Shown: positions 1 to 11,175 of the stretch, in pieces
Layout of the letters: the number at the start of each line of letters is the position of its first letter
Position numbering within the stretch: position 1 is the stretch's first letter
Source of the DNA: Strongylocentrotus purpuratus
Taxonomy: Eukaryota > Echinodermata > Echinoidea > Camarodonta > Strongylocentrotidae
Reading direction: 5' to 3'
Length of the DNA stretch: 64,000 bases
Assembly (NCBI RefSeq): GCF_000002235.5
Contig: NW_022145556.1
Coordinates: forward strand, 549,501 to 613,500
Translations under genes and position numbers: made by a program
Notes under the pieces: model-generated
The model's database searches: none
Told to the model about the DNA's origin: nothing
Seen by the model: only the letters and a program-made list of their open reading frames with translations

Positions 1-420
1 AAGGGTTGGATTGCCGTTTAAGAATCATGACTTTTATTTCTTTTCTCCCCTTTATCTTCCTCTCATTTTGTGGGGCATTTATTGCACCCCCTTTCCTTTC
101 CATTTTTGCGCCCCCTTCAACTGTCACCCGGAAGCGTGCCCCCTTTCACCAATTGTAATGGATGTTAATATCTCGTAATGATTTAGAATAGTTGTAAACA
201 AAAGCGAATTTCAAAATAAAGTTTAATTGATTAACAAAACAAAAACAAATAATTTCAATGCAAAAGGTGTTTTGCACGCGTCCGTGTTTATGCCAAATAT
301 TGAGACACATTTTTCTAATGCAATTTTCATTCGTTTTTGTGACTGCTTGATAGATCTTATCCATATAATTATCGGTTTTGGCTGTACAAGCTAATACAAT
401 GAATATAATTAAAATATTTG
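1..420. repeat. Head block H, copy 1
   Basis: This block begins with AAGGGTTGGATTGCCG and recurs near 29398, 44123 (shortened) and 62905. It holds a C-rich stretch with several CCCCCTTTC motifs and then AT-rich sequence. No reading frame is conserved between copies, so I treat it as non-coding duplicated sequence. The 62905 copy is the closest to this one. Confidence 0.75.
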
Positions 421-464
421 TAGCCTGTGATATAAAAGAGCGAATACATAGACAATTAATGTTT

Positions 465-835
465 TCTTCACAATCAGTGGAAAATTATCTGTTTTGGGTA
501 AGCTTTCACTTGCTGCGTAGTAAGCTTCTTCAGACCCATGTCGTAGATGGCGCTGTTGTTAATGCAGTTTGACGAGAAAGTAGAATGGGACCGTAGTCAG
601 TCTCTGTTTTATGTACACGGTATCTTTGTCACTTTCTAAGGGTTTCATTCTATCCATAGAGTTTTATACTAATAAGACTTTTAATGTTAGTAGTATATAG
701 ATCTATGAATATGATTCTATCACATCGCCTTGCTGCATCAGCAACAGCGCCAGCCACGACAGAAGCTTGCAGCATAACAAGGGAAGGCTTATCAACAACA
801 AAAAGGAGATTTCCACTGGTTATGAAGAAAACAAT
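465..835. repeat. Imperfect palindromic element P
   Basis: The left arm (about 470-575) and the right arm (about 715-825) are imperfect inverted repeats sharing GTGGAAA, AAGCTTCT and TGGCGCTGTTG. The left arm recurs alone near 27410, 41630 and 59885. Both arms recur around 58005-58830, where another element is inserted between them. The short open frames in it follow from the palindrome and are not conserved as protein. Confidence 0.6.
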
Positions 836-1425
836 TATTTTCAAGTTTCAACTCCAACCAGATGAACCTCTTCAGTTATTTCGTTATTCAAAAAGCATCT
901 TTCATCACATCTCTCCATTTTGATTTGACACACTTCGGTAGTTTAAATGGACCTTTGGACTCTCCTACCCTAGACTCCATTGGTCTACAGTGTGATGAAT
1001 AAAACACAGGAGCATGATAGGTAGACATAAGTGGTACTAACAACAGATGAGAAGGACAGTAATAAAAGGGCAATTTTGGGGAAAATTGTAAAAACCACGG
1101 CGCACTGTGTCCCTTCGTCAAATAGGCTTATACATGTAGGTGGCGGAAATTTTCAAAATTTTCAACAAAAACACGTTATAAACGTCAGTGATTTTGGGAT
1201 AAAATATTCTCTTTATGCGATGAGCAGAAATCGACATTTTCATAGTCATACTTGGGATCGATTCTTTGGATTTGAAACTTCTCCGAAATAGTGATTTAAT
1301 AACCGTTTCAAGAGTGGATTCCATTATTTTAACACGGAATTATCCCAAATCTGTCTTCCCCAAAAGTGAATTTCAAGGACTGCATCTAAATATAAAATGT
1401 CCAAGATTCCAATGGCATGATGATC
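836..1425. other. Non-coding, nothing recognised
   Basis: About 590 bases of AT-rich sequence with only short, unconserved frames on both strands. I see no paralogous copy elsewhere in the window. Confidence 0.5.
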
Positions 1426-2218
1426 ACTGGCGTATTGATGGGAGAGGACAGGCGCGTACGCAGGGGGGGGGGGGGTCAAACCCCCCTTCATTTTTTTTAT
1501 TTTTTTATTATGATAAACAAAAAATATATATTAATAAAAGCTAATGGGTGATCTAAAAATGTGACCTAACTTCCCCCCCCCCCCCCAGACGGAACGAAAT
1601 GTCGATCGGTCTTTCGCCCCCTGGATCCAACGACAATTAGTGACCTGCCCGTGTCACATAAGGTATCAATAATATGCTCATCTCACGTACCGTAATTAAA
1701 TGCCTAAAACCCCTGTGCCCCCCCCCCAAAAAAAATATATATTAATAAAAGCTAATGGGTGATCTAAAAAATGTGACCTCACCCCCCCCCCCCCCCCCCC
1801 CCCCCAACGGAACGAAATGTCGATCGGTCTTTCGCCCCCTGGATCCAACGACAATTAGTGACCTGCCCGTGTCACATATAAGGTATCAATAATATGCTCA
1901 TCTCACGTACCGTAATTAAATGCCTAAAACCCCTGTGCTTCCGGGGGCTCTGCCCCCTGGACCCCATTAGTGGCCCTAAGGCGGTCCCTGAATGCTCCTC
2001 TGACCGTAATACCCCTGGACCCCACGCCAATATACGCTCCACTCGCTTCGCTTGCTACGCTCTACCTGATCGTAAATATATAGCCCCCCTCCCCCCCCCC
2101 CCCACAATGAAAAACGTCCCGTAGGGCCTGCACGAACATGTAAGATGCCGATGGTGATGCGGATTTTCGTTCAGCCCGCCCCCCCCCCCCCCCAACGTTT
2201 TTGCTCATTACGCCACTG
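1426..2218. mobile_element. Non-autonomous element with CACTGGCGTA ends
   Basis: The left end reads CACTGGCGTA at 1426 and the right end reads TACGCCACTG at about 2209-2218, forming short terminal inverted repeats. Inside are poly(G) and poly(C) runs and a direct duplication of about 215 bases (near 1519-1732 and 1733-1945) that shares GACGGAACGAAATG-like, TCGATCGG and CTGGATCCAACG segments. The CTCGCTTCGCTTGCTACGCTC-like segment recurs near 27865, 42020 and 60350. There is no transposase frame, so it would depend on proteins from elsewhere. The superfamily is not determined. Confidence 0.55.
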
Positions 2219-2960
2219 TTGATGATATCATTGTCACATTTCCTTTTATTTTTGGCTTCCTGTTTCCAAAGACCAAAGTCCAAATTCACGAGCATACAAA
2301 CTACAGCGCCACGTATTACATGTTATATGTTCAGGATACTTTGCGTTGTGATTCGTTGATACTTATCCATTTTATAGAGCTACCTATTACTTTCTTCATT
2401 CCTTATCCAACATAAACTGGAGACATATAATATTGGAATACACAACTGAAATGAAAGGTAATCAATTTTGGTTTATATCTTGAGTGTTATACATGTAGCA
2501 TAGTATTGTAATCCGGAATCAGTTTGGCGTCACAGCTATGTGCAGTAGATAACTAGCTCTTTACGTGATCATGAATATAGTATCAGTTGCCTTCTGTATT
2601 GTTAGTACAATACCGATAGCCTACGAATTTATGAGGCTGAATTACGAAAAAGGAGGAGTGATTTTATGGACAATACTCAGCAGAGTCAGAATTTCGTTTC
2701 ACGTAAATTCATTTGTAGGAAATTGATCAACTTATTGTTTAGAATTTTTGGAAAAGTCCACTGTTATTTTATCGGCACACTGCCTTCTATCCGTACCGTA
2801 CCGTACCATATGTTCACCCCGGACAACTATCCCTAGGACAAGTAGGCCTAACCCCTAGGACAACATACTCCCGGATAACTATCCTACAAAATAGAGGCCT
2901 ATTATCAATCCCAGAACAAGTTTTTGGGGTGGAATTGAATTATGCGATAGTTTTTTTTTC
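2219..2960. repeat. Linker block L3, copy 1
   Basis: This block is shared with 42216-43100 and 60541-61480. Near 2810-2900 it ends in a short run of GGACAACTATCCCTAGGACAA-like motifs, a remnant of the repeat type expanded at 38838-39335. No conserved reading frame is seen. Confidence 0.6.
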
Positions 2961-4440
2961 CGGGGTTAGCTCTCTGGGTATAATAAGGGTATAGTGTTTC
3001 AGAGGTAGACTATACGGACGACGATCGATACCGCAGCAACCACTGCGTGCAACATACAGGAACCGAAGCGTGAGGAGAACTTCGGTCTGTTTTACGAGCG
3101 CTGACCATAGAGATTAAGTCGCTGACTACCGTTAATAGGGACTTGACCCACATTCGGCCAAAAGATCAACGAGGCATTTTGTGTACCTCCCACACAGACG
3201 ACGAACGTTCGAGTGCACTAGAGCGTAACACCAAGGTTACACCGGACTCGTAACACCGGACTCGTCGATATTTATGAAACAGGGGTTTATCGTAGAAAAC
3301 TCGTGAGAGTGTGAATGTCAACACCGCTGTGCGAGCGTGACTTGTCAACTCTCTCTCTCTGTCTCTCTCTCTCTCTCTCTCTTCCCTCTTCTTCTCCCGA
3401 AAAAAAGAAAACAAATCAGGAAACTATATATTGTTAGTCTAGTAGATGCAGATGCACATCACAATGCATAAGTCCATTGTCATCCCTCCATCTAAGATGG
3501 GCGGGATCCCCCTGCAATATGAATACGCGATTCCTTCACTAGCAGATCGACCATGAATATTTAGATCTGCTCATAAAGCGAGTTCAGACTGCCAATAATT
3601 TGCTAAATTTCAGGAAAATTAAAGAATTCAGTGTCTCGTGAGAGATATAATCTAATCCCTACACATTTTTTTGTAAAAGATCGTCAATAATATCTAAATT
3701 CCCTTCAGTAAATTGCTGAAATCAACATAAAATGTGTCTTTTCCATCGCCGCGGAGCTGAGTCAAATTTGATGGTCGAAATACGCACGGCTGCGAGCACG
3801 GTGTGTATGTATTAAAGCCTCATTGTCCGCTGTGTAAAAACCTCGCTTACGCACAATGCATAAATTACGGAGGTCGATGCGTAAATTTCTAAAAGCTTCT
3901 TTTTATTGGATTGAAATTGGCCCTAATTTCTCGACAACCAATCAAATTATGTGTTACATCAGACGACACGGGATTATATACCCTATGCTTTGGCGCCCGA
4001 GATGGCCCAATAACAAGTCGCAGTTACGAGCATTAGCTCCTTGAAGTACACAACCCCAGTGAAAAAGACGAATTTTCCTGTGACCTCCATAGAGAAATCA
4101 CAAATTGAATGATTGTTGTCCATTTTTGAAGGCCCTATTTTCCGGTATTCAAATCAGTTCGAAATTGGTATCAGTGGAAAGAACAGTATTTGAATATGTG
4201 ATTTCCACCCAAGATGGTGTGTAATCAAAGTTTGTTTACCTCGTAGGAGCATTTCTTTGCATACTTAGCGCATTTTCAAAGACGATTTCACGTGTTGTAG
4301 ACCGCGGAGCGAGACCGCGTGAGCAGATGCCCAAAATTTGTTCATATATGTCCCTATTCAAGTCCATTCGTTTACGTGCAGTTGTCCAGAAGGAGACGTA
4401 GATGGCGTTAACCAGTATTTGCCATGCTACATACCTTTAA
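2961..4440. other. Unit-1-specific sequence, no gene seen
   Basis: About 1.5 kb absent from the equivalent place in units 3 and 4, where homology jumps from the GGACAACTA motif to the sequence equivalent to 4441. It contains a CT microsatellite at about 3349-3390. Near 4300 there is a short palindrome-like segment with CCGCGGAGCGAGACCGCG. No supported gene was found. Confidence 0.45.
3349..3390. repeat. (CT)n microsatellite
   Basis: An imperfect CT run of about 42 bases ending in CTTCCCTCTTCTTCTCCC. It has no equivalent in the other units. Confidence 0.85.
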
Positions 4441-5319
4441 AGTTCAGGAGTATGTAATTGTTCAAGACGACCTTTTCTCCCAAAGGATTCACTGTATCCC
4501 CAAAATTAAGTTCATGGATAAATTGGAACTCTAAAAATCTACGGGGAGCCAACACCCCCCCCCCCCCCCCCCCCGGGCTCGTAGATATGGGCCAATTTAT
4601 TTTCTTGCTTTTTTACACTACAATATATTGAGGCACATCAAGGAGCAAAGCAACCAGAATTGTACTTTTTAGTTGTTCAGGCAACTTGTTCTACAAAAAA
4701 GCGGTTGCATATGGAAAAGGCCTTTCCCTGTATAACTTTGTCATGGTTTGTGGAACACAAAGCAGAGACTTGGAACTGGAACGTAGCACTCTATCTGGTT
4801 TATATGGAGTTAGCAATTCGAAAAAGGAGCTACTTGATGTAAACATTGTTAGGTTTTAGAAGTACTTTAAAATGGATACGAGACTTGATGGTTAACCATT
4901 GTAGATCTCTTATTAGACTGGAGTATTTATTGATTCATGTTCTTTGTGCATGTAACAAGTCGCGCTGGAGAATTTTGAACGAGTTGTAGTCTTTGAATTT
5001 GAGAAGAAGGGCGACCAGAAAGCAAACCTTTACATAAACCAAAATAGCACATAACAAAAGCATGAACTAATCGTTCAGTGGTTGATCTGTCTAATAAACT
5101 TGGAATATTTCCTATTTTGTGTAATGCGATTGATGAGACAAAATTTTCAAGTGTGAACTTATCATCAAAAATAAAAACCTAAATTTCTGCATGATTTAGT
5201 TGCATAAATTAGAGTGCCATTTATGTTTAAATACATTTTAACCTTCGTATTTAAGAGGGGCGCATAATTCTTGAAAGGAAATCCAACCTTGATAGCAAAC
5301 TACTGAAGATGAAAGCAGA
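4441..5319. other. Linker block with poly(C), no gene seen
   Basis: Positions 4441-4600 match about 43190-43320 and 61510-61640, including a poly(C) run after CGGGGAGC. Positions 5245-5318 match 28830-28900 and 62340-62410. The intervening 560 bases are private. An open frame of 60 codons at 4660 has no paralogue and no recognisable motif. Confidence 0.5.
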
Positions 5320-5471
5320 AAATTATCAATACATCATTGCATTTTTGCCCCGGTCCCCAACAGGAAATAGTCCTCTGTAGGGCCATGTATTATGGCTCAA
5401 GGCATGGCCACACAGAGGATTTTTTTTCTGTCGGGGATCGGGGCAAAATGCAATGAATTATTGATAATTTA
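5320..5471. mobile_element. Hairpin MITE-like element
   Basis: The two halves are long, nearly complete inverted repeats. The left half runs AATTATCAAT through GCATTTTTGCCCCGGTCCCC to CCTCTGT. The right half returns through the complement of the same words to ATTGATAATT. The paralogous sites at about 28890 and 62405 lack it, which supports insertion. There is no coding capacity. A foldback MITE is the simplest reading. Confidence 0.65.
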
Positions 5472-5985
5472 TTGCATTTTCTCTGTTATTTGTATTTGTT
5501 GGGGCGGTTTCGTACCCTAGCCCCACTGCGTATAGTCATGATTCATTGGCTAAGCAATGGCCTCGTTACTGTGAGGCCCCAGGATCAAAACCGTGTCGAT
5601 GTGCTATATTAGTGCCATTTTATGAGGCATTAATCCTCATTACTGTCAGTTATGACTTAAGGACGTAGGTCCCCTAGTTGATTAGCATAGTAGCACACAC
5701 ATGCTTTAGCAGTCACGCAAAACAAATTATTATTCAATAAAATCTGAGAACGTGTACTTTTAGATCTATTAGGAATAAATCATTGTCAAAATCATTCCAT
5801 AAATTAGGGTAAAAATAATTATTCCACCATTACGACCAACAGAGTATATTTGTTCAAGGTAATTCAGAAAATGATTGTATTCTGAGCACAAAATATTGAT
5901 GTTGATTTCATTGATTTCAGTGTCAGCCTATTTTATACTTAATACTTAATAAGAACAAACGCATAAAAGTAATGCAAATACTTAC
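5472..5985. other. Non-coding, nothing certain
   Basis: About 500 bases. A stretch near 5510-5600 with GGCCTCGTTACTGTGAGGCCCC and GGATCAAAACC faintly resembles a tRNA-derived SINE head, but no cloverleaf can be drawn with confidence. Confidence 0.4.
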
Positions 5986-6065
5986 ATATTGAATGCAGCG
6001 AGGAATAATGAAATAAATCAATGTGATGTAGATGACTCTTCTCGATGAAGGTGTAAGAACAAGTG
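5986..6065 (-). other. Exon-like segment with strong splice donor, unit 1
   Basis: On the minus strand this segment ends in CAATAT followed by GTAAGTATTTG, a strong donor. The same segment occurs at about 30387 and 45287. It lies where a non-coding first exon would sit for a family gene copy to the left of this window. Length changes between copies are not multiples of three (unit 1 lacks 13 bases relative to unit 3), so it is unlikely to be coding. Its role as a 5' untranslated exon is inference. Confidence 0.35.
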
Positions 6066-7239
6066 AAGTACATTTAAAATCACGACTAAATACCGTGTAA
6101 AATCAAATACTAGGATCGGCCGGGTAGTAAACTTGCGTTCCATGTTGTCCCACACCGAAAATAAATAGGTGAAAAATAAAAGATAACACCAATCAAAAAC
6201 AAAATACTGTCGGAATTCATTTCGTTCTATCAATCAAGCGTATACATCATTCGTCTATGAATGACATCAGGTCCTTATTGATAGAACCCAACAGATTTGC
6301 AGCGGGGTAATTCGTTTTGTTCTATTCATCAATGAATGACTTCAGTCCTTATTGATGGACCCCAACAGATTTGCTACGGTGTTTTCTGCATAAACAATTA
6401 GTCTTTGCTTTAACCCGTTTTTATATTTATAGTACAACACATATTTATGTACTTTTTTTCTGGTGAATGTTTGTGTTTCAACACACGCTCTGTTGTATAA
6501 AGCTTGATATCAATCATAAATGCTAAAGTTCTATAACAAATTTGATCTTATTTATCAAAAGCAAAACAAATAGTAGATTGTAAAAACTATTTTATTTCAT
6601 TATTGATAACAAGTTTTATGAAACGTTTTTCCAAATAACTTATTATGCTGTGTAATATTATAATCGATCCATACATTTAAATCCAATCGGTCATTGTGCA
6701 TAATATAAGAAGAGATAATATGAGAAGAGATATTTTTTGGATAACATTTATTGATCAAGAAAATGAACTTTTGGTATATCATTTTTCAATTTTGGTAAAG
6801 TATTTGATTTTCATGGGAAAAGAACGGAGTTTATCTATAACCGTTGATGAATTTAAACGCAGTTTCAAAGTAGATAAATTGGAGAAAAACAATTTGGCCT
6901 TTCTGAAAAATAATTTCCCCTGTATCTGCATTTTGTTCGGCTTTTCATAGAACTCGATTAAGAGAAGAACAAAATCCTAATTTATTTCGCTCACCCCCAA
7001 AAAGAGGAAAACTATCTTCTGCAAATAAATCCACTACGCATTGCTCTAAAGGGTCTGTTAATGAGAACTGTGTGTGTGTGTCATAGTCGTTCTGTGTGTT
7101 CATTGGTAGGACCGCCTTTACTGTGTATTTGTGTTAAGCATTGTGATGGTAAAAACCCTCGGAAAAAGTTGAAAAGGTTTTAATACAGTGAAGAAGTAGA
7201 TTATCGGGGGAGAACAGTGGTATAGTACAAATTTTAAAA
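6066..7239. repeat. Module block, no gene seen
   Basis: Homologous to about 30470-32290 and 45380-46290. Conserved words include GAACGGAGTTTATCTATAACC and CTCGATTAAGAGAAGAACAA. Frames seen here are broken in the paralogues, so no protein is supported. Confidence 0.5.
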
Positions 7240-7765
7240 CCAGTTGGTCTACTACCCGATTAGTCTATTCCCATATGGTCTACACGCAGCCGTTCCACTT
7301 TCCACATGGTTTATTAACCATTTCGTCTACTTATCATTTGGTCTAATGACAATATAGGCTAATAGCTTTTGGTCTAATTTCCATTTGGTCTTATCTCCAA
7401 TGGTTTATGAAAATATGTTATCATATCTAGTTTACCGTGATTATTAAGACACTTTAAAATGATTTATAAAAATAATGTTCATATTATATCTGTTCTTGGG
7501 AACCTACAAAAAATATGCTTTCCAGTAGGTTCCTGTTTCATTTCATGATTTTGAACTTACTTTGTCAACTATGATCTTCATTGTGCAAACATTTGATGTG
7601 AAATGGAATAAACTACAATCAATCAATCAATCAAGTCTATTAACCAATTATTCTATTGCCCATTTAGTCTAATTTCCAGACCGTCCAATTTCCAGTTTGT
7701 CTAATGCCCATTTTGTCTTCTATCCATATTCATTTGATGATTATTATTCATAAATGAATGATTAT
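7240..7765. repeat. Degenerate inverted flank of the minisatellite
   Basis: GGTCTA-type words recur every 15-25 bases (GGTCTAC, GGTCTAATTTCC, TTTGGTCTTATCTCC, AGTCTAATTTCC). They are the reverse complement of the TAGACC core of the adjacent array, so this is an old, diverged array in opposite orientation. The unit 2 counterpart is 32310-32560. Confidence 0.6.
7405..7635 (+). mobile_element. Non-LTR element 3' fragment with CAAT tail
   Basis: About 230 bases ending in AATAAACTACAATCAATCAA, a tail type common at the 3' end of CR1/L2-like LINEs. Unit 2 lacks it at the same place near 32415, so it inserted into unit 1 after duplication. It covers only presumed 3' UTR. The family assignment is inference from the tail. 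Confidence 0.45.
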
Positions 7766-7768
7766 TAG

Positions 7769-8912
7769 ACCATATGGGTAGTAGACGGGCTGGGTGTAGA
7801 CCAAATGGAGATAGACCATTGGGTAGTAGACGGGCTGGGTGTAGACCAAATGGAGATAGACCAATTAGGTAGTAGACGGACTGGGTGTAGACCAAATGGA
7901 GATAGACCAATTGGGTAGTAGACGGACTGGGTGTAGACCAAATGGAGATAGACCAATTGGGTAGTAGACGGACTGGGTGTAGACCAAATGGAGATAGACC
8001 AATTGGGTAGTAGACGGACTGGGTGTAGACCAAATGGAGATAGACCAATTGGGTAGTAGACGGGCTGGGTGTAGACCAAATGGAGATAGACCAATTGGGT
8101 AGTAGACGGGCTGGGTGTAGACCAAATGGAGATAGACCAATTGGGTAGTAGACGGACTGGGTGTAGACCAAATGGAGATAGACCAATTGGGTAGTAGACG
8201 GGCTGGGTGTAGACCAAATGGAGATAGACCAATTGGGTAGTAGACGGACTGGGTGTAGACCAAATGGAGATAGACCAATTGGGTAGTAGACGGACTGGGT
8301 GTAGACCAAATGGAGATAGACCAATTGGGTAGTAGACGGGCTGGGTGTAGACCAAATGGAGATAGACCAATTGGGTAGTAGACGGACTGGGTGTAGACCA
8401 AATGGAGATAGACCAATTGGGTAGTAGACGGACTGGGTGTAGACCAAATGGAGATAGACCAATTGGGTAGTAGACGGACTGGGTGTAGACCAAATGGAGA
8501 TAGACCAATTGGGTAGTAGACGGGCTGGGTGTAGACCAAATGGAGATAGACCAATTGGGTAGTAGACGGGCTGGGTGTAGACCAAATGGAGATAGACCAA
8601 TTGGGTAGTAGACGGACTGGGTGTAGACCAAATGGAGATAGACCAATTGGGTAGTAGACGGGCTGGGTGTAGACCAAATGGAGATAGACCAATTGGGTAG
8701 TAGACGGGCTGGGTGTAGACCAAATGGAGATAGACCAATTGGGTAGTAGACGAGCTGGGTGTAGACCAAATGGAGATAGACCAATTGGGTAGTAGACGAG
8801 CTGGTTGTAGACCAAATGGAGATAGACCAATTGGGTAGTAGACGGACTGGGTGTAGACCAAATGGAGATAGACCAATTGGGTAGTAGACGAACCAGTTGT
8901 AGACCAAACGGC
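7769..8912. repeat. 46-bp minisatellite array, 25 units
   Basis: A tandem array with a period of exactly 46 bases (unit starts at 7869, 7915, and so on). Each unit holds TAGAC three times at about 15-base spacing, implying an older ~15-base repeat. Units vary mainly at ACGGAC versus ACGGGC. Because 46 is not divisible by three and the minus strand has no stop in a unit, all three minus frames stay open for over 1 kb, encoding a repetitive W/Y/L-rich peptide. I take those frames as a by-product of the repeat, not as genes: no start context, no conserved frame in unit 2, and the array is missing from unit 3. Confidence 0.95.
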
Positions 8913-9719
8913 AATAAACCCTACAAACTATAGCTACAAACTTACTTCGAAGCTGAGTCACGTCTCTCGGATGGTGACGTTAAAGGTCGGTCCCCAGATG
9001 TAAATAGTCATATCTGATTGAAACACGCCTGTAAAAACCGAATTACAAACATATACACGATAATAAAACAAATTAAGAAAATTAAGGGAAGAGATAGTTC
9101 TCAGTGTCACATAATTATAGATTCTAGATATTAAGGCTTTGAATGATAATGGGTAAATGTTGATGAGGTGTAGAAAAGCGCCATGGACTCAATGTTCACA
9201 TTACATCTTCTTAATCACAAACTCATGATTGAGTATTTTACATCTTTTTCAGGGGTGTTGGCTATGAAAACCTTCAACCTTTCATAGTTTTATCAGCATA
9301 TTCATAATTTGTAGACCGTTTTCGGCAGATCTTGAGATTATTCACTTTGATTATTTACTTGCTTATTTGAATTTCTTTGATGGAAAACTGTTAACATTTA
9401 TCAACAAATTTGAAAATCTACCGATCATTTTTACATTTGCCGGCAAATTAGGTTCGACGTACCCATTCAAAATAATTTTATCTGACTTGCCTATGCTTTA
9501 GAATTCCGACTGAATTTTATATTTTTCTTATATCTTATATTATATATAAGAAAACTTCATTCACATGGAACATTTATATTTTGTTTAAAAACGTGTTACA
9601 TTTGTTTTTTGTAATATGTAATTCATTGTTATCCATTCCAATTATTAGTAGAATCCTTGTATGGTGTATGACCAGTTTTAAATCTGGGTCAAACCGGTCC
9701 AAAGGGTCTTCCCCTGATG
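8913..9719. repeat. Module block, no gene seen
   Basis: Homologous to 32976-33900 and about 46300-47150. The segment GAAGCTGAGTCACGTCTCTCGG is shared between units 1 and 2. Only short, poorly conserved frames are present. Confidence 0.5.
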
Positions 9720-9786
9720 TGACGTCAAGTAGACATAAAAGATATGACGAATCATCTGTTGGGCCAATCATCGTCTATATGCAAAT
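9720..9786. promoter_or_regulatory. CRE, CCAAT and octamer cluster, unit 1
   Basis: Within 67 bases there is a full cyclic-AMP response element TGACGTCA (9720-9727), a GGCCAATCA CCAAT box (about 9762-9770) and an octamer ATGCAAAT (9779-9786). The cluster is kept in all three modules, apart from a changed first half of the CRE in unit 2. CREB/ATF, NF-Y and POU factors are the usual binders of such sites. It is a plausible promoter or enhancer, but I see no transcript model next to it. Confidence 0.45.
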
Positions 9787-11175
9787 TAAACGCTGGCTAT
9801 CTTGAGCTAGCGCTACTTTGTACGTGTACACGTACCTAGCGCGCTGTACCATATCAAAGCTATAGCTCATTTCAATTCAACGCATTGCTTAGAGCGGACA
9901 AGAGAAAAAGGCCGTGTAATATTATACTTTCTGTCTTTCTACTCCATGGAGAACAAAATAATTTGTGCATGATATGGAAGTTTTCGCGTTCTTGTTGTGC
10001 TCTGTCGCGTGGTGAGAGATAATGTTTTTCGTTAATTTTGACCATATTCTGTAGGCAGTACTTTGTGAAGATCTATTGACCTAGACCTAAATCTAAGTTA
10101 AATGTTAGTGTTATGGATTTGGATTGCCATGGAGATTTTGATAAAGACTTCTCACTTGTAACATGTTAAAAAAATAATCATTTAATTTTGAATATCTTAG
10201 AGGATGTTTTGTCATTCGATGAAAGAACACAGTAATAAATTAATTGGTTAACATATATATTTCAGATTTACTACGCTCAATGGCACGAATCCACAATAAT
10301 GCCTTTATTTTTAAGTGAATGGTTGTTGAAGATTGATGAAAAAAATACCTGATTGTTGTATCAAATGTTACTTATTATATTCCATCTACTGTACTAACTC
10401 CCCATCATGCAAATAATCCTGAAGAAAATTCTCAAACCAGAAAGATATTTATGGTTTTCATTAAGTTTGAAAGCGTTAACGTGTAACCCCCTTTAACAGT
10501 ACATTTTCTCAACCGTTTTCCATGAAAACATGACGTAAAACAGGCGTTTAAAAATATTTCAAAATTGAATTGTTTGGAATGGTTCATAGAGCCAACTCAT
10601 TTCTCTGTGACCATGTACATTCACCTAAAATTAATATATAATTTGGGAGAATTTAGGAATCGATCAGATCATTTTTCCCCATTTTTATTATCAATAATGG
10701 TCTCTATTCACTCAAACTCTAGAATTAAAGTCACTACATTAGCACCATTGTCTCTCATCTGGGGGGGGGGGGGGGTGGTGGTGGTGGTGGGAGGGGGGTA
10801 ATCATGGTAACAATATTTAAGAGGAATGTGGACAAGGGCAACATGTGCATGTATATTAAAGTGAATCAGAAGGGAGAGAGGGAGGGGGGGGGGGGTAAGG
10901 AAGAGAACATTGTAAGAAAACCAATTTGAATAGTCTACATGTATTTCTCTGTGAGGATTAAACCATTTTACTATATTAAATATGTTTCTTGTCGTTGTGA
11001 TTACAGACTATGATAGAGGCCTGAAATTAAATGCATTCTCTTCAAAATATGTTCATAGTATTGCTACCGAAAATTTAGGACAAGAGTAAGGGTACACAGG
11101 TCCTATAAATTACTTACAAACTAATGTTGCTATAGTTGAAATGGAAAAACTACGAAATAGGAGTATAACATTATC
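9787..11175. repeat. Module block with poly(G), no gene seen
   Basis: Homologous to 33977-35400 and 47243-48600. It contains poly(G) runs near 10760 and 10885 and a conserved non-coding stretch CTATTGACCTAGACCTAAATC. A 19-codon frame at 10102-10161 (start MLVLWIWIAM) keeps its first ten residues in all modules but then diverges. Confidence 0.5.

Noticed and set aside
7701..8961. Long minus-strand repeat proteins of 349-398 residues
   Set aside because: They are a mathematical result of a 46-base repeat without minus-strand stops. The frames overlap each other and the array is variable and missing from unit 3.
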